The position numbers were made by a program, and so were the translations under genes. From Verrucomicrobiota bacterium (GTDB lineage Bacteria; Verrucomicrobiota; Verrucomicrobiia; Opitutales; Opitutaceae), in NCBI GenBank assembly GCA_023386835.1, contig JAEWIY010000096.1:1-41398 (forward strand): a stretch of 41,398 bases of DNA, read 5' to 3'. The notes beneath the pieces are model-generated. The model did not search any database and had not been told where the DNA came from. It was given only the letters and a program-made list of their open reading frames with translations. Position 1 is the first letter of the stretch; each line of letters begins with the position of its first letter. This document shows, piece by piece, positions 40,946 to 41,398 of this stretch.

Positions 40946-41365
40946 ATGAAAAAGTTCTTCCACCTCTCCTTCATTCCCACCAGCACGGACCTCGCGCTCC
41001 TGGTGCTGCGGCTCGGCCTCGGCGGGTCGATGCTCCTGTTGCATGGCTGGGCGAAGGCCTCGAAGTTCTCTTCGATGTTCGACACGTTTCCGGACCCGCT
41101 CGGGATCGGGAACAAGGCCAGCTATCTGCTTGCGACCGGAGGCGAAATTGTGGGCTCGCTGCTGCTCCTGCTCGGCCTGTTCACGCGTTTTGCCGCGTTG
41201 TGGCTGGCGATCGTGATGGGAGTGGCCTTCACGATGGCGCACAACATGGTGCTGCGGGGCCCCGGGAGTGGCGAACTGGCACTCATCTTCCTGGTCGGCT
41301 TTGTGACGCTTTTCCTCGCGGGCGCAGGCCGGTTCTCACTGGACGCCAAGACGGGAGCGCGGTGA
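40946..41365 (+). CDS. DoxX-family membrane protein
   Basis: This 139-residue protein is a DoxX-type four-helix membrane protein. Segments are at about residues 12-35 (LALLVLRLGLGGSMLLLHGWAK with the family's HGWAK), 60-75, 80-100 and 110-130. The start at MKKFFHLSF fits the family and follows a weak AGGGA; an in-frame start 33 bases upstream would add polar residues. DoxX proteins are linked in some species to thiosulfate oxidation or to redox stress. The role here is unknown. The stop sits in the loop of a hairpin near the window end. Confidence 0.9.
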   Translation: MKKFFHLSFIPTSTDLALLVLRLGLGGSMLLLHGWAKASKFSSMFDTFPDPLGIGNKASYLLATGGEIVGSLLLLLGLFTRFAALWLAIVMGVAFTMAHNMVLRGPGSGELALIFLVGFVTLFLAGAGRFSLDAKTGAR

Positions 41366-41374
41366 GCGCTCCCG
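41352..41374 (+). terminator. Stem-loop around the doxX stop codon
   Basis: CGGGAGCGC pairs perfectly with GCGCTCCCG, with loop GGTGA that contains the stop. No T-run follows. It is a possible 3'-end stabilising structure, not a confirmed terminator. Confidence 0.4.
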
Positions 41375-41398
41375 GGCCCCGGCGCCGCCGCCGGCGGC

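Noticed and set aside
40615..41115. A 166-codon - strand ORF overlapping doxX
   Set aside because: It lies opposite DoxX and the promoter region, with no conserved sequence.
1..41398. CRISPR arrays, prophage, transposons, rRNA or toxin-antitoxin pairs
   Set aside because: No regularly spaced repeat-spacer structure, transposase, integrase, phage structural gene or rRNA sequence was seen on either strand.

Overview
The window is about 41.4 kb of GC-rich, tightly packed chromosome, with 37 supported or candidate protein genes and one tRNA. The gene content points to a Gram-negative bacterium with lipid A (lpxA). It also has a complete Suf Fe-S scaffold operon with SufT, a K+-dependent membrane pyrophosphatase and a two-subunit ferredoxin-dependent 2-oxoacid oxidoreductase. 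This mix, the style of the proteins and the short phrase-like intergenic repeats suggest Verrucomicrobiota, probably the Opitutus side. That placement is inference from memory of the families, since no search was run. No phage, transposase, CRISPR array or restriction island was found, so this looks like core chromosome.

Layout, left to right. 1-9345 (mostly +): aroB (cut by the window edge), an unknown protein ending in a hairpin-rich repeat, lpxA-pdxA, an exported subtilisin-like protease, an A-type Fe-S carrier, infC, an exported N-acetylmuramoyl-L-alanine amidase, clpP (-) and a small exported unknown. 9354-14210 (-): an iron-sulfur operon read as Fur-like regulator, sufC, sufB, sufD, sufT, preceded by a compact array of Fur-box-like palindromes. 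14221-25585 (mostly -): a heptamer repeat, trxB, a UvrD/PcrA helicase, a DUF4139 protein (+), hppA with an unknown partner, then proB, frr and pyrH, and two very small ORFs. 25803-29995 (+): a signalling block of a CheR-like methyltransferase overlapping a hybrid histidine kinase, a tRNA-Gln and a NarL/LuxR-type response regulator. 30011-32617 (-): hflX and an MgtE-like transporter lacking the selectivity aspartate. 32757-34630 (+): a WYL regulator and two VOC proteins. 34683-40611 (-): korB/korA, a beta-propeller lactonase, then a tiny membrane ORF, membrane protein, methyltransferase and thymidine kinase in one overlapping run. A DoxX protein (+) closes the window.

Functionally, the Suf operon and the separate A-type carrier would feed Fe-S clusters to enzymes such as the KorAB oxidoreductase. 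The operator array and the regulator with a lost structural zinc motif suggest local metal or redox control of cluster assembly. frr, pyrH, infC and hflX are housekeeping genes of translation and nucleotide supply.

The most interesting items are the suf operator and its atypical Fur protein, the nearly complete absence of Shine-Dalgarno sequences with pyrimidine-rich tracts in front of many start codons, the MgtE pore substitution, three very small ORFs, and a perfect UUCG stem-loop between sufB and sufD. I did not find a clear multi-gene system that is wholly undescribed.
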